This document shows, piece by piece, positions 11,160 to 31,516 of a DNA stretch of 64,000 nucleotides (position 1 is its first letter; each line of letters opens with the position of its first letter). Origin of the DNA: Haliclona indistincta (taxonomy: Eukaryota > Porifera > Demospongiae > Haplosclerida > Chalinidae). The translations under genes were made by a program, and so were the position numbers. The notes under the pieces were generated by a model that saw nothing but the letters and a program-made list of their open reading frames with translations, ran no database searches and had not been told where the DNA came from. The stretch covers positions 144,938-208,937 of the forward strand of contig OZ024788.1 in the NCBI GenBank assembly GCA_964017065.1. The letters are read 5' to 3'.

Positions 11160-12060
11160 ACTTTACACTCCGTCTCCATTTTCATACCTTCGACTCTGTC
11201 CCCCACCAACCCCATGCACCTCTGTTGACCCCCCACCAACCTTTAATTGACCTCTTCTCTTCTCACAACGTACTTTCCTCCTCTCTGGCTTCATTCCTAC
11301 CTTCTAAACAGGTCTTAATCTGTTAGTCTCAATGGCTCCTCTTCTTCTTCTCAGTCTGCTCTCTCTGGCGTTCCCCAAGGTTCAATTCTTGGTCTATTAA
11401 CAGTATCACTCACCTTTCCCTCTCACTCAATTGTTGCCTTATCCTTTATGCAGACGACATCACTATCTTTAAACCTATTAAACTCCTCCTTTGATTTTCA
11501 TAACCTCCAATCTGACCTCTCTTGTGTTTCCTCCTGGCTCTCTTCTACTTTTCTTTTCCTTAACCCATCTAAATGTAAATATATGTTTTTCCAATGCACC
11601 AACTCCTCTTTTGTTAATTATCTCCCTCCTCTGCTAATCTCGATCTGACTCGCGTGTTTAAGTATTGGTCTTTTGTCTCCTTTCTCTCCTACACTCTCTT
11701 ATAAACTTGATTCTGTCCAGTCTTTTGCTCTAAACTTGCTTCAAAATTCAATTCTGACTCCATCCCCCTCAATTATATATTTTCATCACATTTCAAGTCT
11801 CTCCTCTTGTCGCAAAATCTATAGACTAAAAAAATCTCTTCAAATTATATCTCCGCAACCCTTCTCTTTCCCTGCTCCTCCATTCTTACCCCCGTCCTCC
11901 CTACCCCATTCGTTCATATGACCCTAACAACTTCCTTCCTATTTTCTCCCGTTCCAGTTCCTTCTCTAAATCTTTTTTCCTCTACCATTCTTCTGTGGAA
12001 CTCTTTAGACTCTTCTATTAAGTCTACTCTCTCCCAGTTTTTCTTCACAAGTCTCTAGAC
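11160..12060 (+). mobile_element. Decayed non-LTR retrotransposon, reverse transcriptase remnant
   Basis: Reverse transcriptase motifs appear in order but in different frames: FDSVPH (about 11188), GVPQGSILG (about 11368), the catalytic YADDI (about 11445) followed by WLSSTFLFLNPSKCKYMFF, and the downstream KLDSVQSFALNLLQ (about 11705). This is the layout of LINE-type reverse transcriptases (CR1/jockey/RTE group; exact clade not decidable). The frame is broken many times and no endonuclease is seen, so it is dead. The strand is unusually pyrimidine-rich. Confidence 0.8.
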
Positions 12061-12160
12061 ATGATCAACCTACTCCACCCAACTCCAAAAATTTATTAAA
12101 AATAAAACTCGTTACTAACTTCGATAACAGTATTACAGCGAAGATCTTGCATAGAAATGT

Positions 12161-12252
12161 CAAGACCGGAAGTATGACGTTGACCAATCTTTATACACGC
12201 GACCAAAACCAAAACTGAATTTGATTGGTCAACGTCATGCTTCCGGTCTTGG
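12161..12252. mobile_element. Small inverted-repeat element in front of Asterix
   Basis: Arms of about 30 bp, CAAGACCGGAAGTATGACGT... at 12161-12189 and the near-exact complement at 12223-12252, around a 33-bp loop. It ends only 31 bp before the Asterix start codon, so it lies in its promoter or 5' leader. The inner sequence GATTGGTCAACGT recurs in the element at 19115-19295. Confidence 0.8.
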
Positions 12253-12283
12253 CAAGATTAAGTAGGCGTGGTCACGTAGCAAA

Positions 12284-12682
12284 ATGGCGTCGTTTCGCTC
12301 TGCTGCTCGAGCGAAGCGGTTCAAGCAGCCAGAAATGGTAGAGGCCCCGTCCTATGCTGAGCATATCAACGCTCTGGGTATGGTGGCTAGTCTGGTGGGT
12401 CTCCTCATGCAGGTACGCGTGACGCATTGCTGTCAGAGTTAGTCACGTGTTCTCTCTCCTCGCTCAGCTCAAGTACGCGGTCTGGTTGGGCGTGTTCTGC
12501 TCAGTGGTCTATATGACTAATGCAGGACCAGCAGAGGACAAGAAACAGACCTTCAGCTTGCTAATGTAAGCCATTGTGCCGGCGCAGTGTGGTTACTCCA
12601 TCTCTCCCTACTCAGTCTCTCTATGTCGTCCATGGTGATGGTCTACATGCAGAACCCAGCTCCCATGATGGCGCCATCATAG
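12284..12682 (+). CDS. WDR83OS: Asterix (WDR83OS/PAT-complex subunit) homologue
   Basis: Three exons (12284-12412, 12468-12565, 12616-12682) give a 97-residue protein; the human protein is 106. The conserved core is visible: SYAEHINALGMVASLVGLLM, KYAVWLGVFCSVVYMTNA, EDKKQTFSLLM, and MVMVYMQNPAPMMAPS at the end. Asterix partners CCDC47 in the PAT complex at the endoplasmic reticulum translocon, where it shields polar membrane segments of nascent multipass proteins. The sequence shows two to three hydrophobic segments as expected. Introns are 55 and 50 bp. The next gene starts 113 bp downstream on the same strand. Confidence 0.92.
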
Positions 12683-12795
12683 CCAATATATTGCTGCTAC
12701 GGCGGCTCCTTTGATATCAGTGTGTTTATCATAGTTGTCACCATCAAGTGCAAACTAACACTAGCCACACGATCGGCATAACTACGCGCTGAATC

Positions 12796-12946
12796 ATGGC
12801 GCTCTCGCTCGTAGCTGCCGCCGTCCTACTAGCACTCGCAGCGGCGCATGAAGCCGGGTCAGGAGACTCGATAGCGACCGGTCAGTAGATATATATCATC
12901 ATGGAGATTTTTACAGCAGTGTGTATTCACCTCTCTCTCTCTCCCT

Positions 12947-12990
<44 letters not shown>

Positions 12991-13029
12991 CCTCCCTCCC
13001 TCCCTCCCTCCCTCCCTCCCTCCCTCCCT

Positions 13030-13078
<49 letters not shown>

Positions 13079-16000
13079 TCTCTCTCTCTCCATCCCTCCC
13101 TCACACTCTCTCTCTCTCTCTAGTTACAGATACACTGCCACTGTGCTCACCCTCGCTCCAGCCTGCTGGAGGTGGTGGTCGCCTTCTTCCCCACTCCTCT
13201 GTCAATGAGCTGTACCAGGTGTCCTGTCAGATGATCAGCAGTGCATCATACCAGCTGGTAGCAGTGGACCCTACCATGACACTACTACTAGCACCATCAA
13301 CACAACTCGGCACTCCTTCATCATCAGCACTGTTCACACCCTCACTATCGACACAACCCACACTATCAGACTCTCACTCATTGTCAGCGCTGCTATCGTC
13401 CTTACCATCGATGCAGCTCACTGGATCACCCTCACTATTCACTCAATCCCCACCTTCTCTCACCATCTCATCTACGCCGATCATTGTTGCCTCACAATTA
13501 TCTCTCCCTCCCACTATCACTACACCTCTATACATAACCACACCTACTCACACCAGTACTGATGTTTTTACCCTGACTGTAACCATGGCAACAGAAACTG
13601 TGACTACATCTACTCTTGCAACTGCATCTTTACAGTTCTCAGTCACTGAGTTGACCACACCCACTCCAGTATTGACTGTGCTCTCTCCAGCATCAACCAC
13701 ACCCTCTCCAGCATCAACCACTCCCTCTCCAGCATCAACCACTCCCTCTCCAGCATCAACCACTCCCTCTCCAGCATCAACCACACCTTCTCCAGCATCA
13801 ACCACTCCCTCTCCAGCATTGACTACGCCCACTCCAGCATCAACCACACCCTCTCCAGCATCAACCACACCTTCTCCAGCATCAACCACACCTTCTCCAG
13901 TATCAACCACTCCCTCTCCAGCATTGACTACGCCCACTCCAGCATCAACCACACCCTCTCCAGCATCAACCACACCTTCTCCAGTATCAACCACACCCTC
14001 TCCAGCATCAACCACACCTTCTCCAGCATCAACCACTCCCTCTCCAGCATTGACTACGCCCACTCCAGCATCAACCACACCCTCTCCAGCATCAACCACA
14101 CCTTCTCCAGCATCAACCACTCCCTCTCCAGCATTGACTACGCCCACTCCAGCATCAACCACTCCCTCTCCAGCATTGACTACACCTTCTCCAGCATCAA
14201 CCACACCCTATCCTGCTATATTCTCCAGCGAGGATACATCAATCTCTACCAGTACAGCAGCTACATCACTCATGAGCACTGTATCACTAACTAGCTCATC
14301 AGTTGCCTCATTCTTTCTCTCGTCACTGTCTCCTCCTCCACTCTCAACAACACACACTTTCTTCAGCTCACCATCTACCTCTCTCTTGTCTTCAGCTACC
14401 TCTTTTTCCAGCTCTACATCACTTTTTATTCTCCCCTCATCATCATCATCATCTGCTATTATCCCCTCATCATCATCATCTGCTATTATCCCATCATCAT
14501 CATCATCTGCTATTATCCCCTCATCATCATCATCTGCTATTATCCCATCATCATCATCATCATCTGCTATTATCCCATCATCATCATCATCTGCTATTAT
14601 CCCATCATCATCATCATCTGCTATTATCCCATCATCATCATCATCTGCTATTCTCTCTAGCTCAGTTGTAGCTACCCCTCTCTCTCCTCTCTCATCATCA
14701 TCAGCTACCATTGCCTCCAGCTCAGTAATGGCTGCCTCACTCTCTCCTTCTCTCCCATCATCATCATCAGCTACCACTGCCTCCAGCAACTCAGTGATGG
14801 CTGCCTCTCCTTCTCTCCCATCCTCATCAGCTATCTCCTCTCTTCCTCTCCCTACTCCTCTTGGTCTGGAGTCACTAGTAGTAGCTACTCTAATCACCAC
14901 TCCATCATCCTATGCCTCTCTGCTGGTATCATGGACGGCACTAGAGCAGGCGCTGGGAGCAGCATATCGTAATGCACTGCTACTAGTGGGACAACGACAG
15001 ACCCCGCCCACTACTGTAGCTAAGGTACCACCCACTACTGTTAAACTGTACATAGTAGAAACACTGTAGTGTGGGTGCTATAATCTGCCGCTACTGGTCT
15101 AATTGAGCACTAGCTAGGCTTTGCCTTGGGCTAAACGTAAAAATTTTCGTATTTTATAATTTTCAAGAGTAAACTTTTAATATCTGGGAAAATTTTCCAA
15201 GTTGGGCACTCAAAAAAACTTACCAAGACATACTGTATGGTACACTACATGGTTGTGTCCATGCTATGCACAGTGACGTGTTGTTTGTTTCTCTTCATCT
15301 GTCAGATCATGGAGGTGTTGCCTCGTGACCCATCCGATGGTGCTACTCCCGTAGTCTACTATATTGTGGCTGGTAATCAACTGGTACCTGCTCGAGTGGT
15401 TGCCGTGGTGATGACCCACGCACAGACTACTGACATTGGTGGATTCCAAGTAAGATGACAGTAACTTAGTTGCATCAGGAGCGTATAAAGGGAAGGAGCG
15501 TGTAACTAACAGAAATATCGGAGCCTAAAGTCCGCCGCTTGCGCTGCAAAAACCTTCCTTATAAGGAAGGTTTTTGCAGGCCGCATAAGACGGCGACCAT
15601 AGCTCTGGCTGAACGCTTGCTTGTTTTAGCTGGAGACGGGCAGGACGAGACGTGGATGAATGTATAGGTAGGAAGTAGCGAGCCACAACGCACAAAGAAA
15701 GGCCCAAGTTCCAAGTAGCAACAGCGCACGGCGGCGGACTTTAGGCTTCGATATTACTAAGCGTATACGGTAGTTGAACGCTCCTTCCCTTCATACGCTC
15801 CTGGTTGCATAGAATAGGGTGAAGATGTGTGTATTGTCATCTCTTACTATAATAGGTTGTCAGTATTGTCCCTCATGTTGTTGTTGATGACCCCCCTGAT
15901 ATGGTACCTGTCATTGCTATATCAGCGGCTGGTGGAGGTGTGCTACTAGTGATACTGGGTGTGGTCACCATGACTGTGACACTAGCGTGTGTTGTCCGGC

Positions 16001-16334
16001 AACGCAAGAAAAGACGGAACAGAGTATTGGTGAGAATAGTGATGGTGTGATAGTAGTGATGGTGTGATAGTAGTGATGATGTGATAGTAGTGATGGTGAT
16101 AATAGTGATGGTGTGATAGTAGTGATGGTATTGGTTTCTGTAGCGTATGACTGAGGAGGGGGTGGGGAATGATGAGGTAAGCCACACCCACTGTGTATCT
16201 AGTGCTTTATCTCTCTCAACAGTATGGAGGAGGAGCTCCAGTAGCTGACTCCACCCACCCCACTGAGGCACTGCTAGCATCTCATCATCACAGCGGCAGA
16301 CGACTCATACCACTACCATCATTAGCAGCTAGGT

Positions 16335-16406
<72 letters not shown>

Positions 16407-18289
16407 GAAGGGAGGGAGGGAGGGAGAGACTGCATAAACAATGCCTATCTATTACAGCACTAACTTGTGGGGACTAAATCATGACCACAGACAAGATGAG
16501 GTCAGTGTGAATCATGTGACTACCATGTGACCATTACTATCTGCTACAGGCTCCAGCGACTCTGTTTGAGCGTGTGGCTCATTTTTCATCCACACCTCAT
16601 GCTCCCTCTAGGATGAGGTTCCGTTCTTCTGTGGCGCCATCTCCCTCGATATCGCAGACCAGTAAGAGTCACTCATCAGACCAGCAGATCAAGGCATCCA
16701 GCTCTGAGATAGAGCCAGCCACTATAGTGTTCAGAGAGAGAGGAGAGGGAGAGGATGAAGTACTGCAACGCAGACTGGTGAGTGTGTGGGTGGGTGAGTG
16801 AGTGAGTGATTCAGTGAATGATTTGGTGAGTGAGTTACTGGATGAGTGTGTGAGTGAATGATTGGGTGAATGAGTTACTGGGTGAGTGAGTGGGTGTGGT
16901 TATTGTATAGGCAACTCTTGAGAGGCTTCGTCTAAGATCTCAGCAGCGTACTGGCAGTAGGAGGAGGAGGAAGCCTCAGACACCAAGTAGACCACCACCA
17001 TCACTACCAGTGCCCTCTGCTGCTGTGGGCGTGAGCAGCACTCAGAAGGAAAATGAGGTGAGTGAGTGAGTGAGTGAGTGAGGAGTGGTGATGTGATAGT
17101 GATGTGTGTCCTCTCTCTCTCAGCTTGAGGCAGCACTAGGTGATGTGGAGGCCTCATCACACTCTGATGGATCAACAGCTCCTATGATATCACGTCCTAG
17201 CACCAAGTGAGTCACACCATCACTACTATCACACCATCACTACTATCACACCATCACTACTATCACACCATCGCTGTAGACGTCGATTTGCTCGGAGGAA
17301 GTTGTTCAGTAGAGGTCAGTTGGTGAGCAGAGGTCGCCAGCGTCTGGGAGGAGAGACCACTGATGGGTATGATATTAGTGATGTACCACCATCACGACAG
17401 GTACGTCACGTCATGTGACCTCACTCACTTGTCATGTGACCTTTCCTTAGTCTCGTAAGAGTCGTCTTGGTCGTAGTCAGCGTGCCCGCCCTCTCAACCC
17501 TCAGCGTGAGCTAGCCTGGATGCAGACTAACACGGGCATGCAGCTCATCAGTATACAGCCAGTTGAGGTCAGTTGCTAATGGAGTGTTAGTATTGTCATA
17601 CCATCTCTACAGAGAGTTGTTCCATCCTCGTCAATGCGGCCGGCGTGGCAGCCATTGCCTCAGCTACCAGTGGATGGTCCGGCCTACTCACGTCAGCAGT
17701 TGGATCAACTACTGCAGCTACACCGTGAGCTGGAACAGGTGGAGAGAGGAGGAGGCGGCCATCACATCACACCAGACTCTACCATACACAGTAGCAGTAG
17801 AGGAGGAGCGGTTAATGGAGAGACACCACTACCAGAGGAGTGCATGCCACACCTTATCACCATGGATACCGTACCACCTGACGGTCGCCATGGTTACCCT
17901 GGTAGTGGCTCACAGCCAGTCTATTATAACAACCCTCAAGGTAAGGACAACACTACACTGCTGTTACTGGCTTCTTGCAATCACTATCGTGTGTAGTCAC
18001 TGAACACTACCATCACGCTACCAGCACATGTGTTAATATTCTCATTCTGCAGCTGTTCCTTGGCAACAACCCACACTCACTTTCAGTGCACCAGCCCCGC
18101 CCAGTATGGTGAGTGCCCCATCCACCATCACCCTCACTCTCCTCTCTCTCTCAGGGTCAGCTGGTGTGGTCCCCTCATGCTGCTCAACCTCCTCTCCACT
18201 CTCGTCCAGTGGAGGCCATGCAGCTAGCTCAGCTCAGGGCCGCACCATCTGAGCTATACTACCATCACCAGCAGCAGTCAAGATTATAA
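12796..18289 (+). CDS. Mucin-like single-pass membrane protein with basic cytoplasmic tail
   Basis: Fifteen exons (12796-12880, 13124-15024, 15306-15449, 15856-16029, 16144-16176, 16223-16332, 16458-16500, 16550-16777, 16911-17057, 17124-17206, 17280-17400, 17451-17567, 17613-17940, 18053-18108, 18155-18289) sum to whole codons and give 1234 residues. Exon 1 is a signal peptide (MALSLVAAAVLLALAAA). Exon 2 encodes a Ser/Thr/Pro-rich stalk with about 25 PASTTPS heptads and a SSSSSAIIP block, expected to be heavily O-glycosylated. A small extracellular module follows (TPVVYYIVAGNQLVPARVVA), then a membrane segment (VPVIAISAAGGGVLLVILGV) and stop-transfer RQRKKRRN. The tail is rich in Arg/Ser (RLRSQQRTGSRRRRK) and ends with Gln/Pro-rich sequence. 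The order of parts recalls KIAA1549 (UPF0606), but I am not sure of that; safest call is an uncharacterised mucin-like receptor or adhesion protein. Confidence 0.75.
12925..13122 (+). repeat. CT/CCCT microsatellite in intron 1 of the mucin-like gene
   Basis: Continuous pyrimidine tract filling intron 1 up to the acceptor at 13123. Confidence 0.95.
13684..14205 (+). repeat. 21-bp coding minisatellite (PASTTPS heptads)
   Basis: About 25 copies of a 21-bp unit (CAACCACACCCTCTCCAGCAT), all in frame, encoding PASTTPS with variants PALTTPT and PVSTTPS. Higher-order blocks of 5-8 units recur, showing expansion by duplication of groups. Confidence 0.95.
14437..14652 (+). repeat. Coding TCA/TCATCATC repeat (poly-Ser with AIIP)
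   Basis: Eight repeats of a serine run followed by AIIP in the stalk of the mucin-like protein. Confidence 0.93.
15476..15803. mobile_element. 328-bp MITE in intron 3 of the mucin-like gene
   Basis: Inverted ends CAGGAGCGTATAAAGGGAAG (15476) and ...CTTCATACGCTCCTG (15803) extend about 65-80 bp with indels. Both sides carry the direct repeat GTTGCAT (15469-15475, 15804-15810). An inner perfect palindrome AAAAACCTTCCTTATAAGG... lies near 15548-15578. Target duplication length and CAGG ends suggest a hAT-type non-autonomous element. Confidence 0.9.
16333..16425 (+). repeat. GA microsatellite in intron
   Basis: (GA)n run in the short intron between exons 16223-16332 and 16458-16500 of the mucin-like gene. 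Confidence 0.95.
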
Positions 18290-18675
18290 CACACATCTGT
18301 AGATCATGCAGTACCAGCCATTCTGTTTTATGATGTTAATAATTTTATTTCAGACATAAAAAAAAAAATAATTACTCTATCAATCTGACCAACAGCCAAG
18401 TCACCATATGACTACTGTGAATGTTTGGCTGAGTTACTGCTATAAAGAATCATCTGTTGTCTTACAAAGAGGACCCATATAGCTCTAGGGTAATCTCCAT
18501 GCAGCCAAATAATGGTACTCTAAGCTCTACTAGATGATTGAAGCCCTTGCTATAAGAGGATGTGTAGTGATCGTGTCGTATTGATCACAATAGCCGCAAT
18601 GTAATAACAAATGTTATCAAAGAAAGTCAATAATGATATCATAATAATAATAATAACAATGAGAGTGAGAATGGT

Positions 18676-22748
<4,073 letters not shown>

Positions 22749-22815
22749 TCACCACTGGTGAGGGGAGACGCCCATCAATATACCACATTCCAATACAACA
22801 ACACGTGATCATAGT

Positions 22816-24367
22816 TCACTGGTCCCGCGGGAAGTACGCGCCATATCCGGTCTCTTGGTATTTCCTGGCGGCATCAGCTGGATCGGTAGCTTGATAGATA
22901 CCTCTGCCAACAATGATTATATCACTCAACCTGCTTCCTATGACCTGTAGCACAGTTCAGACATTGACACATAGACAGGGACAGACAGACAGAGGGACTG
23001 TAATGATGTCTACAGTACAGTGTCACCTTCATGCACTAATGTGTTCAGTCTCTGTAGTCACTGTTGCATGATCAGAGACTGAACACATCAGTGCATGATC
23101 TACACTTTTGCTTTTCACTTCAGCATTGCAGTGAATATCACATTAATTACCTGGTGTGGCGAGGTGTAGCATTGTCCTAGGCTGTCTTCATTATTGCTGA
23201 GATGAACACCTGTAGCACAGATACCACTGAAATAGCTGAGCCAAGACAGCTGTGCACTAATTAAGGAGTGTGTAACTGAGCCAGGACACCTGTGCCCTAC
23301 AGCTGGCTCACAGAAGGTCACTGCTAGGACTAAGCTTTGTCTCACAGAGTTAGGATTCATGGAACTGAGTATTGAGCGATGAATGACGTACCAGGAGTCA
23401 TGTGGAGAAGCGAGGAGTTGCTCGAGAGTCTCTTCTGACAGACCAGACCTGCTACTATGTCTGCATTATCCTCAGCCATCTTGAGTGCTCCTAGAGGAAC
23501 ACAGGCAGTGAATATGATGAAGCACACAATGGTAACCACCTTGTGAGTAATCATCTGATGTGAGAGTGCCATCTGAGCTCATCTCAGCTACAATGACACA
23601 CCCCATACCTGCTGGTAGAATCTGACAACCACACCCACTTACACAGGCCCCGCCCACTGTCACTAACCTCACGTAAAGCACGCAGTACACCCGGTCCAGG
23701 TATAGCATGTATTGTCACCAGTTGAGCCCAGCCCAACCCGAACTGATATATGGGAGATTGGAACTGCTTCTGAACTGTGCTACCAATATCAGCTAGCTTG
23801 CTGAGGGATAGATGAGAGTGAGTGGATGTGTTAGTGAGTGCTCACCGATCCTCCATGATAAGGAAGCTATGTTGCTGAGCTAGCTGAGCAAGGGAGTATG
23901 CTACCTCTGCTGTGAAGTCAGGAAGAGTGTCTACATGGGTCTTGAGCAGGCATATATGAGGTGCCACTTGCTCCACCACCTAGTGGACAATAGTAACAAG
24001 ATACTGTTACCCTATGATACTCATTATGGTCGTGAGCCATCAGAGCTGATACTAATGCAGCATAATGAGCTGTATTAGCGAATGATGAACAAAAATGGCG
24101 TTGGCAAGGCTTTATGTGTTTTGTAAATAAGTTGGTTTTTGCCAAAACTGTGTTGCTTTGAAGCAACTCAATCAGATGGCTGTTCCTGTACAACATAACA
24201 AGCATGCTATGTCAATGAATATTAATACAGACCTTGAGCAATGCTGCTGAGCTACCTACGTCGGCAGAGAAAGCAAGGTTGGTCTGTTTTCTTCTCATTA
24301 TGGAGAGCAGTTGCTTAGTGATGGTGTTAGTGGAAGCTTCCTCACGTGCTTGAAGAGACAGGCGCTG

Positions 24368-24445
<78 letters not shown>

Positions 24446-25488
24446 GGAGGGAGGGAGTGAGGAAGAGATGTAAGAATGAAGGAGGGGAGATGATAAGATG
24501 AGGGTGGAGCTAGGTGTATTCAACTCACACTGCTGACAGATGCCTCAGGCTGTGTGTTACTGATAAACTCAGTAGATAGCTTCATTGTATCTTGTGATAT
24601 TAGCTGCTGTCGATAGAGGCTGTCCAGTACTTGGTGTACAGACAGCACGCTATGGAGAGTGATACCATGTTGCTGTAGCCTCTCTCTTCCTCCTTGTTCT
24701 CGGTTCAGCAGCACTACAGCAGTGTCCACTACCAGGCCGATCTTCCTCAGTGCCTCTGCCGTCTCCAACACACTGCCTCCTGTGGTAACCACATCCTCTA
24801 CTATCACACAGTTAGCCCCGCCCACAATGGTACCCTCAACCAGTCTCTGTAAGAGGAAAAAATGTTTTACAAGACCAGCGGACTTGTACAGAGATGTTCT
24901 TTCTCTTGCAATGCAGAAGTAAACATTTTATAGTGTCACCTTCATGCACTAATGTGTTCAGTCACTGTAGTCACTGTTGTCTTTATTCACATGATGGAGG
25001 ATGATCAGAGACTGAACACATTAGTGCATGAAGGTGACACTGTACATTGCAAGAATAAATCAGTTGGTGTGTTACATACCCGTGTGCCATATGATTTCTC
25101 TTCTTTGCGTTTCATTAACATTGGAATATTATGAGTGACTGATACTTGCTGCATGGGGAGGGCACAGCATGGTAATTAGTGGGCGTGTCTCTTACTGTAG
25201 CAAAGGGTAATGCTGTATACGGCACACCACAGACACACTGCGGGGTTATCCTGCTGTCCTGTAGACACGACCACACCATGTCGCTCAGCTCCCCCTACAC
25301 GAGGCAATCACAGTAGTGTGAGGGTGTTACCAATGATCGCGTACCACTAGTGAGGGATACGATATCGTGACACGCAGATCAAAGTATATCGGAGAGATCA
25401 CACCGCTCTTGAGAGTGAACTCGCCGAATTTAACAGCCTGGGCGTCAAACAACTTGCGGACCACTTCATCTCTGCTGCTGGCAGCCAT
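22816..25488 (-). CDS. UMPS: UMP synthase (orotate phosphoribosyltransferase / OMP decarboxylase)
   Basis: Eleven exons (25345-25488, 25196-25294, 25080-25148, 24529-24846, 24233-24364, 23846-23979, 23668-23800, 23540-23621, 23392-23490, 23151-23209, 22816-22944) sum to 465 residues; human UMPS has 480. The N-terminal half converts orotate to [18 protein letters not shown] and the PRPP-binding loop [16 protein letters not shown]. The C-terminal half decarboxylates OMP to [19 protein letters not shown] carries the catalytic Lys/Asp pair, followed by [31 protein letters not shown] and [19 protein letters not shown]. Fusion in this order is the animal form. It shares a 122-bp divergent promoter with the SIKE-family gene. 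Introns 3 and 10 each contain a copy of the 110-bp palindromic repeat. Confidence 0.95.
23013..23100. repeat. Palindromic ~110-bp repeat, copy 1
   Basis: Left arm AGTGTCACCTTCATGCACTA continues ATGTGTTCAGTCTCTG; the inverted arm is partly lost (GCATGATC). Located in UMPS intron 10. Confidence 0.88.
24375..24441 (+). repeat. GA microsatellite in UMPS intron
   Basis: (GA)n run between exons 4 and 5; it forms the pyrimidine tract of the exon 5 acceptor on the minus strand. Confidence 0.95.
24931..25047. repeat. Palindromic ~110-bp repeat, copy 2
   Basis: Complete copy in UMPS intron 3: TATAGTGTCACCTTCATGCA to TGCATGAAGGTGACACTGTA, arms about 37 bp, TA at both ends. The loop is variable around TTTATTCACATGATGGAGGA. 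Confidence 0.92.
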
Positions 25489-25610
25489 GGTGGAGGAAAT
25501 TCACACGTGGGTTGGAGGTGCGGCTCAAAACAATCACGTGCAGTAGGCGTGATAACCTATTACATCACGTGATCTCTTGTAGCAGGGAGACTCTTCGGCG
25601 GGTTCAGATC
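25489..25610. promoter_or_regulatory. Bidirectional UMPS / SIKE-like promoter with three CACGTG E-boxes
   Basis: Only 122 bp separate the two divergent start codons. CACGTG occurs at 25504-25509, 25535-25540 and 25566-25571, a spacing of about 31 bp each. CACGTG is the site of MYC/MAX and USF-type bHLH factors; UMPS as a MYC target is known in vertebrates, and use here is inference. No TATA box is seen. Confidence 0.6.
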
Positions 25611-26125
25611 ATGGAACGGTTATTGAGCGCGTCACAAGAGCTCTCTCGTAAGGTGGATAGCAACGAGAGCGCCGCCAATGAGCTACTCCAGCAGTGCGAA
25701 GTCCTACAACACAAGATAAAGGGAATGATCCAGGTAGAACCATACCAACCCTGTGTGTCATCCTCTGGTAGAACCATTCCGACCCTGTGTGTCATCCTCT
25801 GTTTGTAGTACCAGAGTGTGGTCCAGGAGATCATTGGAGCAGAGGGCCATCCCAGAGGACCACCACGCATCGAGTTCAGTTATATCCGTCAGTTACAACA
25901 AGACAACGCAGAGCTACGGTCCCTCCTAGAGGAGCACCAGGCAGCACTGGACACTATCATGGGGAAATATAGAGAACAGGTGAGGGGAGGGTGTGTGGGA
26001 GGGGCTTGAGTGATGCTCCACCCACTGACACCACTAGATGGCAATGTTCATGAGAAGCCAAGTCACAGAATCATCGTCAGCACAAGATGAGATGGCTGAG
26101 GTAAAGTGACTGGATCATGATGTTA

Positions 26126-26203
<78 letters not shown>

Positions 26204-26486
26204 TCCCTACCACCCCTCTCTCCTATCTTCACAGGAGGTGCGGTCTCGTACTGACCAGGTATATCACATGGCTGCTGTAATGTATGAAGCTGCTCGTACT
26301 GAGGACCAGAGCCGACAACTCAACTCCGAGAGACTCAGTCAACTGGACTATGAGAATCGATACCTTCGTGAGCTCCTGAGTCTCTCCTCGGCCCCTCAGC
26401 CTCACGAGGAGAGGGACGCTATACCTCCCAGCAGCGAGGGAGCTAGTGACTCCCGCAGTAGTACACCTCACAATTCATCACAATAA
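25611..26486 (+). CDS. FGFR1OP2: SIKE / FGFR1OP2 family coiled-coil protein
   Basis: Four exons (25611-25733, 25809-25979, 26038-26100, 26235-26486) encode 202 residues. The match to the SIKE/FGFR1OP2 family is clear in IRQLQQDNAELRSLLEEHQA followed by LDTIMGKYREQ, and in DQVYHMAAVMYEAARTEDQ with QLDYENRYLRELL. These are coiled-coil proteins of the STRIPAK phosphatase-kinase complex. Human members have 207-253 residues. The start chosen is the ATG after which similarity begins; an in-frame upstream ATG at 25512 would add 33 residues but lies in the shared promoter. Intron 1 consists of two 34-bp repeats. The C-terminal 30 residues are Ser/Pro-rich. Confidence 0.86.
26128..26203 (+). repeat. 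CT microsatellite in SIKE-like intron 3
   Basis: (CT)n run upstream of the last exon acceptor. Confidence 0.95.
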
Positions 26487-26594
26487 TGATACTAAAAATA
26501 ATAATCATCTGTGTTTAGTCTCCATTTGTTAGTAAACCAAGTCTGGTGCGTCTATAGCGCTTCCACATAGCGATGCTGAAGTGAAAGTATTAAG

Positions 26595-26672
26595 TTTCAC
26601 CTTCATACATAGTCTCTGATCATCCTCCCCATTGTGGGAACAGAGACTGAACACATTATTAGTGCATGAAGT
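26595..26672. repeat. Palindromic ~110-bp repeat, copy 3 (decayed)
   Basis: Shows TTTCACCTTCATAC, CAGAGACTGAACACATTA and GTGCATGAAG with internal losses. It lies between the SIKE-like and BRSK genes. Confidence 0.8.
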
Positions 26673-26885
26673 GCAGGATCACAAGAAGCCTGCTAATCAC
26701 TCTGGTTGGTCTATATCGGGCGGAAGAGGGCAAGTCCGGATATGTGTATCTGGTAACAGCTGTCCTCATAACTGTATTCATCACTCGTGCCTGTTTCGAA
26801 CAAGCAGTACCGCCCGGCGGCTGTTGCTGTACGTACTGTGCTGTATCTTGCTGGCAGCGCTCTGCGCGTCTTCCTACTCGTCAGG

Positions 26886-31314
<4,429 letters not shown>

Positions 31315-31516
31315 CTTGTTGCTAGGCGATGACATCACATGATGTCGTCATTGTTTTGTTGTTTGTATGTTTTGTACTCTACTGCAGTAACATGTTGATA
31401 TATAGACTCCGCCCACTCACACTCTGCTCACTTTGCTAGCAATGACAATTATTATTATTACAATAAAAAATCGAGTGATAAACGTGCAATAATAAACAGG
31501 GATCATATAGACAGGG

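Noticed and set aside
13548..14204. Minus-strand VDAGEGVV repeat frame of about 218 codons
   Set aside because: Antisense shadow of the PASTTPS coding repeat.
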